DNA of 64,000 nt. It comes from Fibrella aquatilis (GTDB lineage: Bacteria > Bacteroidota > Bacteroidia > Cytophagales > Spirosomataceae). Of this stretch, positions 27,807 to 36,260 are shown piece by piece. Position numbers and translations under genes: made by a program. How positions within the stretch are numbered: the stretch's first letter is position 1; every line of letters starts with the position of its first letter. The notes below the pieces were generated by a model that worked only from the letters and a program-made list of their open reading frames with translations, made no database searches and was not told the DNA's origin. The stretch covers positions 124,001-188,000 of the forward strand of contig NZ_JAFMYU010000012.1 of assembly GCF_017353255.1 (NCBI RefSeq). Reading direction: 5' to 3'.

Positions 27807-28331
27807 TTACTTCCGCGACATAGTCACGGGGTTACTGGCGGCTGCCTGCGCATTGATCGACACGTTTTGAGCGGCGGTCAGGAGCCATTTACCGTCTTTT
27901 TTCACGAAAACAAGGGTAGCCAGATCGTCGCCTTCGGGCCGTTTGTTGGTGCCGTGGTCGATACCGTCGGGTGGGTAATAAGCCCCGATATGCCACAAAA
28001 GGTGCCCAATGGCCACTTCGGGCGTGACGAAGCGGATGGTCAGGCTTTGCTGAGTCAGGGGGGTGGTCTTGAAAAACATGTCGTGAAACACCTGGTGAGC
28101 CAGCCGTACTTCTTCGCGGCCTTTCCACCACATCCCTACCACGTTTACCCAGTCGGCATCGGGCGTGGCCCAGGTGGCAATGTCGTTGTAATTGTGCGTA
28201 TGCCAGCTTTTCAGCATGGCATCTACGGTGTTTTGAATGGCCTTTTCATCGGCCGCCATGGTACTTTTCTGGCCGTAGGCCGTACCGAAGAGCAATGTCA
28301 GGAGCGCCGCTAGCATGAGGTATCGGTTCAT
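27807..28331 (-). CDS. Exported SgcJ/EcaC-like (SnoaL/DUF4440) protein
   Basis: The product has a signal peptide (MNRYLMLAALLTLLFGTAYGQ) and an NTF2-like domain of the SgcJ/EcaC or DUF4440 group: ADEKAIQNTVDAMLKSWHTHNYNDIATWATPDADWVNVVG (split), later HLLWHIGAYYPP and WLLTAAQNVSI. Members bind small hydrophobic ligands; no catalytic assignment is possible. The Met at 28331 gives a normal signal peptide, while the longer frame from 28382 would add an unlikely leader. Confidence 0.8.
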   Translation of the reverse strand: MNRYLMLAALLTLLFGTAYGQKSTMAADEKAIQNTVDAMLKSWHTHNYNDIATWATPDADWVNVVGMWWKGREEVRLAHQVFHDMFFKTTPLTQQSLTIRFVTPEVAIGHLLWHIGAYYPPDGIDHGTNKRPEGDDLATLVFVKKDGKWLLTAAQNVSINAQAAASNPVTMSRK

Positions 28332-28404
28332 AACCGGGTTGGTTTTTGTTCGGCACAAACCTAGCGCTACCCAATGGGCCACCGACTGTAAAAAAACGAC
28401 ATCC

Positions 28405-29235
28405 TTACAACCCCGTTTTCCGGTCGGGCGAGGCGGCTTCCTGGGCCAGGAGCATGGCGGGTGTCACCTCGGCAAACTGCCGGAAGTCACGCATCAGGTG
28501 GGCGTAGTCGTAGTAGCCGCAGGCATAGGCCACGTCGAGCCAGTCGAGTTGAGGGCGCTGCGTTTTAAGTTTAAACGCCCGGTCGAACCGCACAACGCGG
28601 GCGTAAAATTTGGGACTCATGCCCATACGGGCCAGAAACCGGCGCTCAAACTGGCGGCTGCTCAGGCAGGCCTGATCGGCCAGCCAATCTAAAGAAAGCG
28701 GTTTTTCAGCCATCCGCAGGGCCACAATAGCCCGGTCTATTGGCTGCATACCGAGGCGAAGACGGCCTATTTTCTTCAATAAGTAACTGTCAATCAACGC
28801 GATCATCCGATCATAATCGACCTCTTCGCGCAATCGACGGTTCAACTCGTTGATGTCGGCATCGGGCAGGTCTTCGGCGCTAATTTCTTTTCCCTGAAAC
28901 GCGGTGATGGGCATTTCACCCAAAAACTGGTGCAAAAACCCCGGCCTGAAACAGACCTGAATAATGAGGTGATCCTGCCCAAACTGGATGTTGATCCGGG
29001 ACGTCTGCTGCCCCACAAAAATGCTGGTTGCGCTCAGGCGGGTCTCGTCGGTGCTGTTGGTAATCACCCGCACCTCGCTGCGGGGGTAAAAGAAAAGCGA
29101 CTGCTCGGCATCGGGCGGAACGGGCTTGATACGCTGGCGGTCAGGTACGTTCGTAAGGTCTACGTGCAGGAGCAAATAATGCCGTATGTAGGGGCGCAAC
29201 GCCGGATGTGGCCGTATGTTGGGCTGAAAAACCAT
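28405..29235 (-). CDS. AraC-family transcriptional regulator (copy 1)
   Basis: The N-terminal sensor region (to about residue 170) resembles the DUF6597-type domain of Bacteroidetes AraC regulators. It is followed by two helix-turn-helix motifs: LSLDWLADQACLSSRQFERRF and the second near LDWLDVAYACGYYDYAHLMRDF. It is closely related to the next gene (29305-30144) in size and layout, including the shared phrase LDWLADQACLS, so the two probably arose by tandem duplication. Targets are unknown; the SnoaL-like gene downstream and the cupin gene upstream are candidates. Confidence 0.88.
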   Translation of the reverse strand: MVFQPNIRPHPALRPYIRHYLLLHVDLTNVPDRQRIKPVPPDAEQSLFFYPRSEVRVITNSTDETRLSATSIFVGQQTSRINIQFGQDHLIIQVCFRPGFLHQFLGEMPITAFQGKEISAEDLPDADINELNRRLREEVDYDRMIALIDSYLLKKIGRLRLGMQPIDRAIVALRMAEKPLSLDWLADQACLSSRQFERRFLARMGMSPKFYARVVRFDRAFKLKTQRPQLDWLDVAYACGYYDYAHLMRDFRQFAEVTPAMLLAQEAASPDRKTGL

Positions 29236-29304
29236 GGTTAAAACTCCTGATTTACAGCCATTTTATCAACTCATTTTTAGGCCCCGGTCAGGCTGTCAGC
29301 GCAG

Positions 29305-30144
29305 CTACGTCTCGGCCCGGCCAAACGTACGTTCGGGGGCGTGGGCATCCTGTTGCAGAAACTCGTTGGGTGTCAGGTACGTAAACTCCTTGAAATCGCG
29401 GACAAGGTGCTGGTAATCGTAGTAGCCTAGTTCCAGCGCCACACTCAGCCAGTCTTTGGCAGGCTGCGCGTTTTTGAGTTTCATTGCCTGCTCGAAACGG
29501 GCAATTCGGGCATACACTTTAGGACTAATACCCTCACGTTCAAGAAACTGCCGGTAAAACTGCCGCTGACTCAGACACGCCTGATCGGCCAGCCAGTCGA
29601 GCCGGACCGTGCCGGGATGCTGAAGCAGAAACTGGCCCACCCGGTCAATGGGGCGCAGCTGTTTTCTGGCCCGGCCAATGAGGTAAAACAGAAAGTCTTC
29701 CACAATAGCCACCATCTCGGTATAGTGCCGGGTGTAGCTCAGGCGCTCATTCACCAGCCTGATCTCGCCCGAAAAAACGGCTTCGGCATCTACAAACGTG
29801 TTGGTCAGTTCGTGCGCCGGAATGCCCGTGAGCCGAAACAAGGCCCCCGGCTGAAACTGCACCTGAAACACCATAAAATCGCGCCCCACGTGCCGGTTCG
29901 TGACAACCGTGTGCTGGCCGTAGAGCCGCGACCGGGCGCTCTCGATGGGGTTGCCGTCAAGCCCGTAAGCTACTTTTTCGGGGTCTTTCGGGAAAAACGA
30001 CAGGCAGTTTTCGGCCCGGGGCCAATAGGCTTTAACGGGCAATACAGGCATCGTGGCCGGAAATTCGCAGCCTACAATCTGCAACAGCCGCACATACTCG
30101 CGCAGGGGCGGACTGGGAAGCCGGTAATCGAAAATGGCGACCAT
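29305..30144 (-). CDS. AraC-family transcriptional regulator (copy 2)
   Basis: A 279-residue paralogue of the adjacent regulator. It has the same N-terminal sensor layout and a C-terminal AraC DNA-binding domain with RLDWLADQACLSQRQFYRQF and LSVALELGYYDYQHLVRDFKEF. The genes are in the same orientation, 69 bases apart. Divergence outside the DNA-binding domain suggests that they respond to different signals. A cupin gene lies immediately upstream in the same direction. Confidence 0.88.
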   Translation of the reverse strand: MVAIFDYRLPSPPLREYVRLLQIVGCEFPATMPVLPVKAYWPRAENCLSFFPKDPEKVAYGLDGNPIESARSRLYGQHTVVTNRHVGRDFMVFQVQFQPGALFRLTGIPAHELTNTFVDAEAVFSGEIRLVNERLSYTRHYTEMVAIVEDFLFYLIGRARKQLRPIDRVGQFLLQHPGTVRLDWLADQACLSQRQFYRQFLEREGISPKVYARIARFEQAMKLKNAQPAKDWLSVALELGYYDYQHLVRDFKEFTYLTPNEFLQQDAHAPERTFGRAET

Positions 30145-30159
30145 AGCACAACGGTTTAC

Positions 30160-30705
30160 CTACGTCAAAGATAGAGGTGGGCCAAGCACCGTCATGCCGT
30201 GGTCAGCGTGAATTCTCTGAATTAATGCCTCGGTTGGCGGACCCTTTAACTCGTTCATTACCAGAAAGAAGTCCTCCAGTTTGCCCGCCGGTTGTACCTG
30301 ATACAGCAGCTTACCGACGTCGGTCAGTTGTATCCAGGTATGGGGCATGTTGCGCGGGCCAAACACGGTATCCCCTGCCTTGACCGTGAAGGTTTCTTTG
30401 CCCACCTGAAACCGGTATTCTCCCTCAACCACATAAAACAGTTCGTCCTGATCGGTATGGACATGCAGTGGTGGTCCTACCTTCTGATGGCCCATGTATT
30501 CAAACACGGCGAGCATCCCGCCCGTGTCCTTCCCCGACACTTTCAGGTCGTTGGCGTTGACACCCTGAAAAGGCGTGTGCACACCAAAGCGGGCCTCCCC
30601 CGCTTTTACCGTAAATGGTTTGGCCGGAGCAGGCTTACCGGGCGCGGCCTGTGCCAGCAACGAAGTAGTCGCCAGGCTGGAAGCAAGAAATGTTCTGCGT
30701 TGCAT
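30160..30705 (-). CDS. Exported cupin-domain protein with Tat-like signal
   Basis: The N-terminus MQRRTFLASSLATTSLLAQAA has the twin-arginine pattern of a Tat signal. The remainder is a single cupin barrel with motif 1 PPLHVHTDQDELFYVVEGEYRF (two His and one Glu able to bind a metal) and motif 2 GDTVFGPRNMPHTW. Reaction and ligand cannot be told from sequence. Its 3' end is 15 bases from the start of the second AraC gene, so it may be transcribed with the regulators. Confidence 0.85.
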   Translation of the reverse strand: MQRRTFLASSLATTSLLAQAAPGKPAPAKPFTVKAGEARFGVHTPFQGVNANDLKVSGKDTGGMLAVFEYMGHQKVGPPLHVHTDQDELFYVVEGEYRFQVGKETFTVKAGDTVFGPRNMPHTWIQLTDVGKLLYQVQPAGKLEDFFLVMNELKGPPTEALIQRIHADHGMTVLGPPLSLT

Positions 30706-30864
30706 AATCCATTGGTTTAAACGTGATTATGCAAAAGTCTGCCCCTGGCAGAGGAGTCTGGTGGTAAAAAACGGACATACTTGCCCGACCAGCCGTCCTT
30801 AACCGATTCTTCATTTTACCGCATCGGCCGACCGATTCTACATTATTCATTTTACATTATTCAT

Positions 30865-30872
30865 TATTTTTG
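30865..30872 (+). promoter_or_regulatory. -7 promoter motif before PLP enzyme gene
   Basis: TATTTTTG matches TAnnTTTG and is followed by a leader of about 45 bases before the GTG start at 30923. No clear -33 element was seen. Confidence 0.45.
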
Positions 30873-30922
30873 CACTAAATACATTGGAAACAGGGCCTTA
30901 GGGCCTAAAACGGCTTTATAAA

Positions 30923-32227
30923 GTGGATTTATTTGAGAAACTGCGCACCAATCTCGGCCCTATTGGCTCGACTTCCCGCGAATTTAACGCCCATCATTAT
31001 TTTGTTTTTCCTAAGCTCACTGGTGATCTGGGACCTTACATGACGTTTAAGGGTAAGCAGGTGCTGAACTGGAGTCTGAATAACTACCTGGGCCTGGCCA
31101 ACCACCCTGAGGTGCGCGAAGCCGATACCCAGGGCACTGCCGACTGGGGCCTTGCTTACCCCATGGGTGCCCGTATGATGTCGGGCAACAGCGATATGCA
31201 CGAAGAACTCGAGCAGCAACTCGCCGAGTTTGTGGGCAAAGAAGATGCGTTTCTGCTCAACTACGGCTACCAAGGCGTAATGTCGGCTATTGAAGCGCTC
31301 GTTGACCATCGCGACGTGATCGTGTATGACGCCGAATCGCACGCCTGTTTGATCGACGGCATTCGGCTGCATAAGGCTAAAATGGGCGAGTATTATAAGT
31401 TCAACCACAACGACATGGCCAGCCTGGAGAAAAACCTGGAGCGGGCTACCAAAAAAGCCGCCGAGAAAAACGGTGGTATTTTGGTTATCACCGAAGGCGT
31501 TTTCGGTATGTCGGGCAAAGTGGGTAGCCTCGACAAGATTGTGGCGTTGAAAGAAAAATACAACTTCCGCCTGCTTGTCGACGACGCTCACGGATTTGGT
31601 ACGATGGGCGCCACCGGCGCGGGCGTAGGCGAAATGCTGGGTTGCCAGGATGGTATCGACGTGTACTTCTCTACGTTTGCCAAATCAATGGCCGCCATTG
31701 GTGCGTTTGTAGCCGCCGACCGCGACATCATCATGTACCTGAAATACAACATGCGGTCGCAGACCTACGCCAAGGCCCTGCCCATGCCGTATGTAGTAGG
31801 TGCCATGAAACGCCTCGAACTGATTAAGAAACACCCTGAACTCCGCGAGAAACTCTGGGAGAACGTGCGGGCGTTGCAGGATGGCCTGCGTGAGCGCGGC
31901 TTCAACATCGGCGAGACGGAATCGCCGGTTACGCCGGTGCTATTGCAGCACAACGGCGGTTTGCCAGCAGCTACGGCCATGGTGCGCGACATGCGCGAGA
32001 ACTATGGTGTTTTCTGCTCAATCGTGCACTACCCCGTTGTTCCGAAGGAAGTAGTAATGCTCCGTATCATTCCCACGGCGGCCCACTCGCTCGACGACGT
32101 ACAGTACACCCTGAAGGTGTTTAGCGAGATCTACGCGAAGCTGGTAAATGGCGATTATAACGGCGAAAATGGGCCAAATTCGGCTGAATTGGCCGAAATA
32201 GCCGTCTCCGAGTCTGCCGCTGAGTAA
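30923..32227 (+). CDS. PLP-dependent alpha-oxoamine synthase (serine palmitoyltransferase or cysteate acyltransferase type)
   Basis: A 434-residue fold-type I PLP enzyme of the alpha-oxoamine synthase family. It has NNYLGLANHPEV, the GARMMSGNSDMHEELE segment, VDDAHGFGTMG and the PLP-lysine motif FSTFAKSMAAIGAFVA. Family members condense an amino acid with an acyl-CoA. In Bacteroidota the likely activities are serine palmitoyltransferase (sphingolipids) or cysteate fatty acyltransferase (sulfonolipids such as capnine), with 8-amino-7-oxononanoate or glycine C-acetyltransferase as alternatives. No biotin genes are adjacent. The start is GTG at 30923, which gives MDLFEKLRTNLGP. A C-terminal acidic tail (about 30 residues) is unusual. 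Confidence 0.75.
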   Translation: MDLFEKLRTNLGPIGSTSREFNAHHYFVFPKLTGDLGPYMTFKGKQVLNWSLNNYLGLANHPEVREADTQGTADWGLAYPMGARMMSGNSDMHEELEQQLAEFVGKEDAFLLNYGYQGVMSAIEALVDHRDVIVYDAESHACLIDGIRLHKAKMGEYYKFNHNDMASLEKNLERATKKAAEKNGGILVITEGVFGMSGKVGSLDKIVALKEKYNFRLLVDDAHGFGTMGATGAGVGEMLGCQDGIDVYFSTFAKSMAAIGAFVAADRDIIMYLKYNMRSQTYAKALPMPYVVGAMKRLELIKKHPELREKLWENVRALQDGLRERGFNIGETESPVTPVLLQHNGGLPAATAMVRDMRENYGVFCSIVHYPVVPKEVVMLRIIPTAAHSLDDVQYTLKVFSEIYAKLVNGDYNGENGPNSAELAEIAVSESAAE

Positions 32228-32364
32228 TCTTATCAGCCTTTAGTTGCATTATTCGGATATTTTTTTGACACCTCTCTTGCGGTGTATGTGAGAATAGTTA
32301 TATTTCGCCCAAATCCGCGTTTTTAGCGTATTTAAGCACATTTTCACACATAAACCCCAATCGT

Positions 32365-32565
32365 ATGACACGCTTTGAGGAAGTAAAAAACCTGATTATG
32401 TCACTCGAAGGTGACTTCGACAAATTTTACGACAAAGAGAATCAGGCCGCCGGAACTCGTGTACGGAAAGGTATGCAAGACCTGAAAACAATGGCGCAAG
32501 ACATTCGGGCTGAGGTTCAGAATAAAAAGAATGCCGCGACCGCACCCGGTTCGGCAAAAAAGTAA
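32365..32565 (+). CDS. Histone H1-like (Hc1) DNA-binding protein
   Basis: A 66-residue protein of the small H1-like family found throughout Bacteroidota and chlamydiae. It has an acidic-helical N-terminal half (FEEVKNLIMSLEGDFDKFYDKENQAAGTRVRKGMQDLK, split) and a short Lys/Ala tail ending SAKK. It probably binds DNA or affects nucleoid structure. The Lys-rich tail is shorter than in chlamydial Hc1. A strong hairpin terminator follows, so it is probably transcribed on its own. Confidence 0.85.
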   Translation: MTRFEEVKNLIMSLEGDFDKFYDKENQAAGTRVRKGMQDLKTMAQDIRAEVQNKKNAATAPGSAKK

Positions 32566-32581
32566 TCCCGTTCTGTTTGCC

Positions 32582-32619
32582 CAGAACCCACCCTGTTGCT
32601 CTCAGCAGGGTGGGTTCTG
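32582..32619 (+). terminator. Hairpin terminator of H1-like gene
   Basis: cagaacccaccctg and cagggtgggttctg pair perfectly (14 bp, 10-base loop), starting 17 bases after the stop codon. The downstream T-run is weak. Confidence 0.8.
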
Positions 32620-32695
32620 TGTTTATAGGGCTGACAGTCACGGCAAAAACAAAAGTCGATTCAGGCAGTGGGCTAAAGTTCTCTTTAATTATCCC

Positions 32696-32703
32696 TACTT
32701 TTG
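32696..32703 (+). promoter_or_regulatory. -7 promoter motif for mreB
   Basis: TACTTTTG matches TAnnTTTG and would give a leader of about 160 bases to the mreB start at 32870. Confidence 0.5.
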
Positions 32704-32869
32704 TGTGCATTTTTGGAGACAATCCGTAAAGCGCAGAAAACAAGACTCATTGACCAGTTAGCAACGGCTGTTTCTTGGGTACAGGAAGCTGTTTTATGCG
32801 CCTTATCATTTGCTCTCATCCTCTCTTAGTAGCCAAACAACGCATCCGATACGTAACCAGCCTGAAATG

Positions 32870-33892
32870 GGACTTTTTAATTTTTTGACCAGCGACATTG
32901 CCATCGACTTAGGCACCGCCAATACACTCATCATTCATAAAGACCGGATTGTGGTCGACGAACCGTCGATCATCGCGATGGACAAGGTCAGCGGTAAAGT
33001 GCTGGCCATTGGGCATAAAGCGATGCAAATGCACGAAAAGACCAACGAAAACATCAAAACCATTCGTCCCCTTAAAGACGGCGTAATTGCCGACTTTACG
33101 GCGGCGGAACTGATGATTCGGGGGTTGATTAAGATGATTGAGTCGGGCAACCGGTTGTTTTCTCCCTCACACCGGATGGTCATCTGCATTCCATCGGGCA
33201 TCACTGAAGTAGAAAAACGCGCCGTTAAGGACTCAGCCGAACACGCTGGTGCTAAAGAAGTATACATGGTGCACGAACCCATTGCAGCCGCTATCGGTAT
33301 CGGGATAGATATTACTCAGCCCAACGGCACCATGATTGTCGACATCGGGGGGGGGACCACCGAAATCGCCGTGATTGCGCTGTCGGGCATTGTTTGCGAA
33401 CAGTCGATCCGCATTGCCGGCGACGTGTTTACGCGCGACATTGTCGACTACATGCGTCGCGAGCACAACCTGCTCATTGGTGAGCGCTCGGCCGAACAAA
33501 TCAAGATGGAAGTAGGCTCGGCCCTGCCCGAACTCGACAACCCACCCGCCGACTACGAGATTCGGGGTCGTGACCTGATGACGGGTATTCCTAAAGAGAT
33601 CAAGGTTACCTACAGCGAAATCGCCTACGCACTGGATAAGTCAATCTCTAAGATTGAAGAAGCCGTGATGAAAGCCCTCGAAGTGTCGCCACCCGAACTC
33701 TCGGCCGACATTTACACCAACGGTATTCACCTCACGGGCGGCGGTGCGCTGTTGCACGGTCTCGACAAGCGCCTGGCCAGCAAAACCAAGCTCCCTATTC
33801 ACGTAGCCGACGACCCGCTCAAGGCCGTGGTGAAAGGCACCGGCGAGGTCATCAAAAACCTCGATCTCTATAAGTCAGTATTGATATCATAA
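32870..33892 (+). CDS. mreB: Rod shape-determining protein MreB
   Basis: A bacterial actin that organises lateral wall synthesis. The actin-fold nucleotide-binding motifs are clear: phosphate 1 IAIDLGTANTLI, phosphate 2 MIVDIGGGTTEIAVI and the adenosine motif near HLTGGGALLHGLD. Length (340 residues) is normal. The ATG at 32870 (MGLFNFLTSDIAID) was chosen over a longer frame from 32810. mreC and mreD follow on the same strand, separated from mreB by a hairpin. Confidence 0.97.
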   Translation, partial: GLFNFLTSDIAIDLGTANTLIIHKDRIVVDEPSIIAMDKVSGKVLAIGHKAMQMHEKTNENIKTIRPLKDGVIADFTAAELMIRGLIKMIESGNRLFSPSHRMVICIPSGITEVEKRAVKDSAEHAGAKEVYMVHEPIAAAIGIGIDITQPNGTMIVDIGGGTTEIAVIALSGIVCEQSIRIAGDVFTRDIVDYMRREHNLLIGERSAEQIKMEVGSALPELDNPPADYEIRGRDLMTGIPKEIKVTYSEIAYALDKSISKIEEAVMKALEVSPPELSADIYTNGIHLTGGGALLHGLDKRLASKTKLPIHVADDPLKAVVKGTGEVIKNLDLYKSVLIS

Positions 33893-33984
33893 GAGACAAG
33901 AGGTAAGAGACAAGAAGCAAGAAAGCAACATGCAGGACGACGAAGGCGATTCATCTTGTATCTTGCCTCTCGCTTCTTGTCTCT
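33892..33984. repeat. Inverted repeat of gagacaagaa words between mreB and mreC
   Basis: The left side (33892-33927) repeats agagacaagaa-type words. The right side contains gcttcttgtctct (33972-33984), complementary to agagacaagaagc at 33906-33918, and is followed by six Ts. It has the form of an intrinsic terminator placed inside the mre cluster and may reduce mreCD expression relative to mreB. Confidence 0.75.
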
Positions 33985-33993
33985 TTTTTAACA

Positions 33994-34830
33994 GTGGAAC
34001 AACTCTTTGCCTTTATAGCCCAAAGCCGCAACTTCATCCTGTTTGTGTTGCTGGAGGTGCTATGTTTTTACTTCATTGTCAATACCAACAACTACTGGAG
34101 CGCGAGTTTCTTCAACACGTCTAACCGCTACGCCGCCCAGATGCTGGCCTGGTCGAACACGGCGCAGGAGTATACCAACCTGCGGCAAGTAAACGCCGAC
34201 CTGGCTTCGGAAAACAAGCAGCTACGCCAGCAGCTTACCAAATTGCAACAGGGATCGCCCAGCGCGCCAGCCGCTTACCGCGCCGACTCAGTTTTTGCCA
34301 ACCGGTTTAAGTTTACGGTGGCCAAAGTGATTAACAATACCACTACGCTGGCCAACAATTACCTAACCATCGACAAAGGCACTGCCGACGGCCTTAAGCC
34401 AGGTATGGGGGTTATCTCGCCAACGGGCATTGTTGGTAGCGTGAAATCGTGCAACGACCATTTCTCGGTTGTCACGTCCATTCTGCACTCTAAGTTCTAC
34501 GTGTCGGCCAGTTTAATAAAAGCCAATGAAATTGGTACGGCCCGCTGGATGGGTGCCGACCCCACCCGCATGAGCCTGCTCGACATTCCACGCTACAAGC
34601 CAGTGGCCAAAAATGATTCGGTCGTCACCTCCGACCATAATACCGTGTTTCCGCCGGGTATTCTTATTGGTCGCGTGCGGACCATAGGTACACAAACCAA
34701 CCAGCCTTTCCACGAACTGACCATCGATCTGTCGACTAACTTTGGCAATCTTTCGTTCGTCTACGTGGTCGACAATCAGTTACGTGCTCAGCAGGAACAA
34801 GTTGAGCAGCAAGTTGACAGCGACCGATAG
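33994..34830 (+). CDS. mreC: Rod shape-determining protein MreC
   Basis: MreC is a bitopic inner-membrane protein of the elongation complex. There is one membrane helix near residues 13-33, a coiled coil (about 60-95, QVNADLASENKQLRQQLTKLQQ split), and the paired beta-barrel periplasmic domain that includes NYLTIDKGTADGLKPGMGVIS and VGSVKSCNDHFSVV. At 278 residues it is a normal length. It starts with GTG at 33994, 9 bases after the T-run of the preceding hairpin, and is followed by mreD after 23 bases. Confidence 0.95.
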   Translation: MEQLFAFIAQSRNFILFVLLEVLCFYFIVNTNNYWSASFFNTSNRYAAQMLAWSNTAQEYTNLRQVNADLASENKQLRQQLTKLQQGSPSAPAAYRADSVFANRFKFTVAKVINNTTTLANNYLTIDKGTADGLKPGMGVISPTGIVGSVKSCNDHFSVVTSILHSKFYVSASLIKANEIGTARWMGADPTRMSLLDIPRYKPVAKNDSVVTSDHNTVFPPGILIGRVRTIGTQTNQPFHELTIDLSTNFGNLSFVYVVDNQLRAQQEQVEQQVDSDR

Positions 34831-34853
34831 GCCCGCCGCTGTTGTCCCCGCCC

Positions 34854-35360
34854 ATGACCTTACGCGAAATCATTTCCACCATTCTGCTTTTTGTACTGTA
34901 CCTGACGCTCCAAATTCTGATTGTCAGAAACCTGGTGTTGTTCGACTATGGCTTCTGCTTTCTCTATGTAGCCTGTATTTTGCTGTTGCCCAATGAGTTA
35001 AGCCAAACACTAGTCCTGCTTATTGCCTTTGCCACCGGCGTTATCGTAGACACGTTTTACAATACGCTGGGAATGCACGCCGCCGCCACGGTGCTTATGG
35101 CCTATGTGCGGCCCTTGGTGGTGCGGGTGCAGATGGCGCAACGCATTCAGGAGGCACGAGTGCTGTTTACGCTTCAGGAGTTGGGTTTCGCCGAATTCTT
35201 CCGCTACGTGATCGTGCTGGTGTTCATCCACCACAGTGCCCTTTTTCTGATAGAGGCAGGTAGCTTGAGTCTGTTGCTGCCCACGCTGTTTCGCATTGGT
35301 GCCAGCGCCTTATTTACAACGATTAGCATTGTACTAATCCAGTTTTTCACCCGTAATTAA
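34854..35360 (+). CDS. mreD: Rod shape-determining protein MreD
   Basis: A small polytopic membrane protein of 168 residues with about five hydrophobic helices, placed directly after mreC as is usual. The sequence has the MreD pattern of an N-terminal helix (IISTILLFVLYLTLQILIVR) and the ATGVIVDTFYNTLGMHAAA loop. The ATG at 34854 (MTLREIIS) is preferred over a TTG at 34842. Confidence 0.9.
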   Translation: MTLREIISTILLFVLYLTLQILIVRNLVLFDYGFCFLYVACILLLPNELSQTLVLLIAFATGVIVDTFYNTLGMHAAATVLMAYVRPLVVRVQMAQRIQEARVLFTLQELGFAEFFRYVIVLVFIHHSALFLIEAGSLSLLLPTLFRIGASALFTTISIVLIQFFTRN

Positions 35361-35563
35361 GCCTGGCGTTACTGGCAAAAGCGCATAACAACACAAAGCC
35401 TATCTTGTTGGTTCTGCCATTTTGGCCGATTCGCGGGAATATTAAACAAAGGTTTGGTTTTTGCGGTATAGTCTCTGTCGGCGACTCTCTCATAGGAACG
35501 ATTGATGTGCTTTCCACAAATCAATCAGTAGTCGTGGCTGAACGTTTTTTAACGCCTACTTTT

Positions 35564-36181
35564 ATGTCGACAATGCCCGAAACCATGTCAGACACCACGC
35601 CCACACGCGGATACACCGACGATCAGAAATACCAGATCTTCAACAAGGAGTTCATGCCCCACATCGACTCCATGTACAACTTCGCGTTCCGTTTGACGAT
35701 GGACGAAGACGACGCCAACGATCTCGTGCAGGACACGTATCTGAAGGCTTTCCGCTTCATATCGTCATTTGAGCAAGGAACTAACGCCAAAGCATGGCTG
35801 TTCAGAATCCTGAAGAATAGCTTCATCAACGACTATCGGAAGAAAAGTAAGGAGCCTGCAAAGGTTGATTACCAGGACGTTGAGACGACCTACAACTCCG
35901 AAGACTCAGAAACCGAACACACCGTCGACCTGCGGGCCGAGACCGTGTCGGACCTGATTGGCGATGAAGTGGCAACAGCCCTGAACTCGTTGCCGGTTGA
36001 CTTCCGTACCGTCATTATTCTGTGCGACATTGAAGGATTTACTTATGAAGAGATGGCCAAAATTCTGGACATTCCCATTGGTACGGTTCGGTCGCGGTTG
36101 CACAGGGCACGTAACTTATTGAAAGAAAAGCTGCGCGATTATGCGGCGTCAATGGGATACAACGAAAATATTGACGACTAA
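35564..36181 (+). CDS. ECF-type RNA polymerase sigma factor
   Basis: The product is a group 4 (ECF) sigma factor of the Bacteroidetes SigH/RpoE-like kind. It has region 2 (MYNFAFRLTMDEDDANDLVQDTYLKAF and the WLFRILKNSFINDYRKK stretch) and region 4 with the helix-turn-helix (FTYEEMAKILDIPIGTVRSRLHRAR). A ~40-residue acidic linker joins them. The ATG at 35564 is chosen because the longer frame from 35405 would add 53 residues unlike any sigma factor. A small Cys-rich protein gene follows after 79 bases and is a probable anti-sigma. Confidence 0.93.
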   Translation: MSTMPETMSDTTPTRGYTDDQKYQIFNKEFMPHIDSMYNFAFRLTMDEDDANDLVQDTYLKAFRFISSFEQGTNAKAWLFRILKNSFINDYRKKSKEPAKVDYQDVETTYNSEDSETEHTVDLRAETVSDLIGDEVATALNSLPVDFRTVIILCDIEGFTYEEMAKILDIPIGTVRSRLHRARNLLKEKLRDYAASMGYNENIDD

Positions 36182-36260
36182 AGCGAACTTTTACGATACA
36201 TACGTTGGTTAGACTGATAGCAACAATATCACTAATCTTGGAATAAATAACATTTTTCCA

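Larger units (their letters stand above)
32566..32869. other. Intergenic region before mreB
   Basis: The 304-base gap contains the terminator of the H1-like gene, a -7 promoter motif at 32696 and a ~160-base untranslated leader for mreB. An in-frame extension of mreB from 32810 is unlikely to be translated. Confidence 0.6.

Noticed and set aside
32810-32869. A 20-codon extension upstream of mreB.
   Set aside because: Ser/Thr-rich and unlike MreB N-termini; MGLFNF is the normal start.
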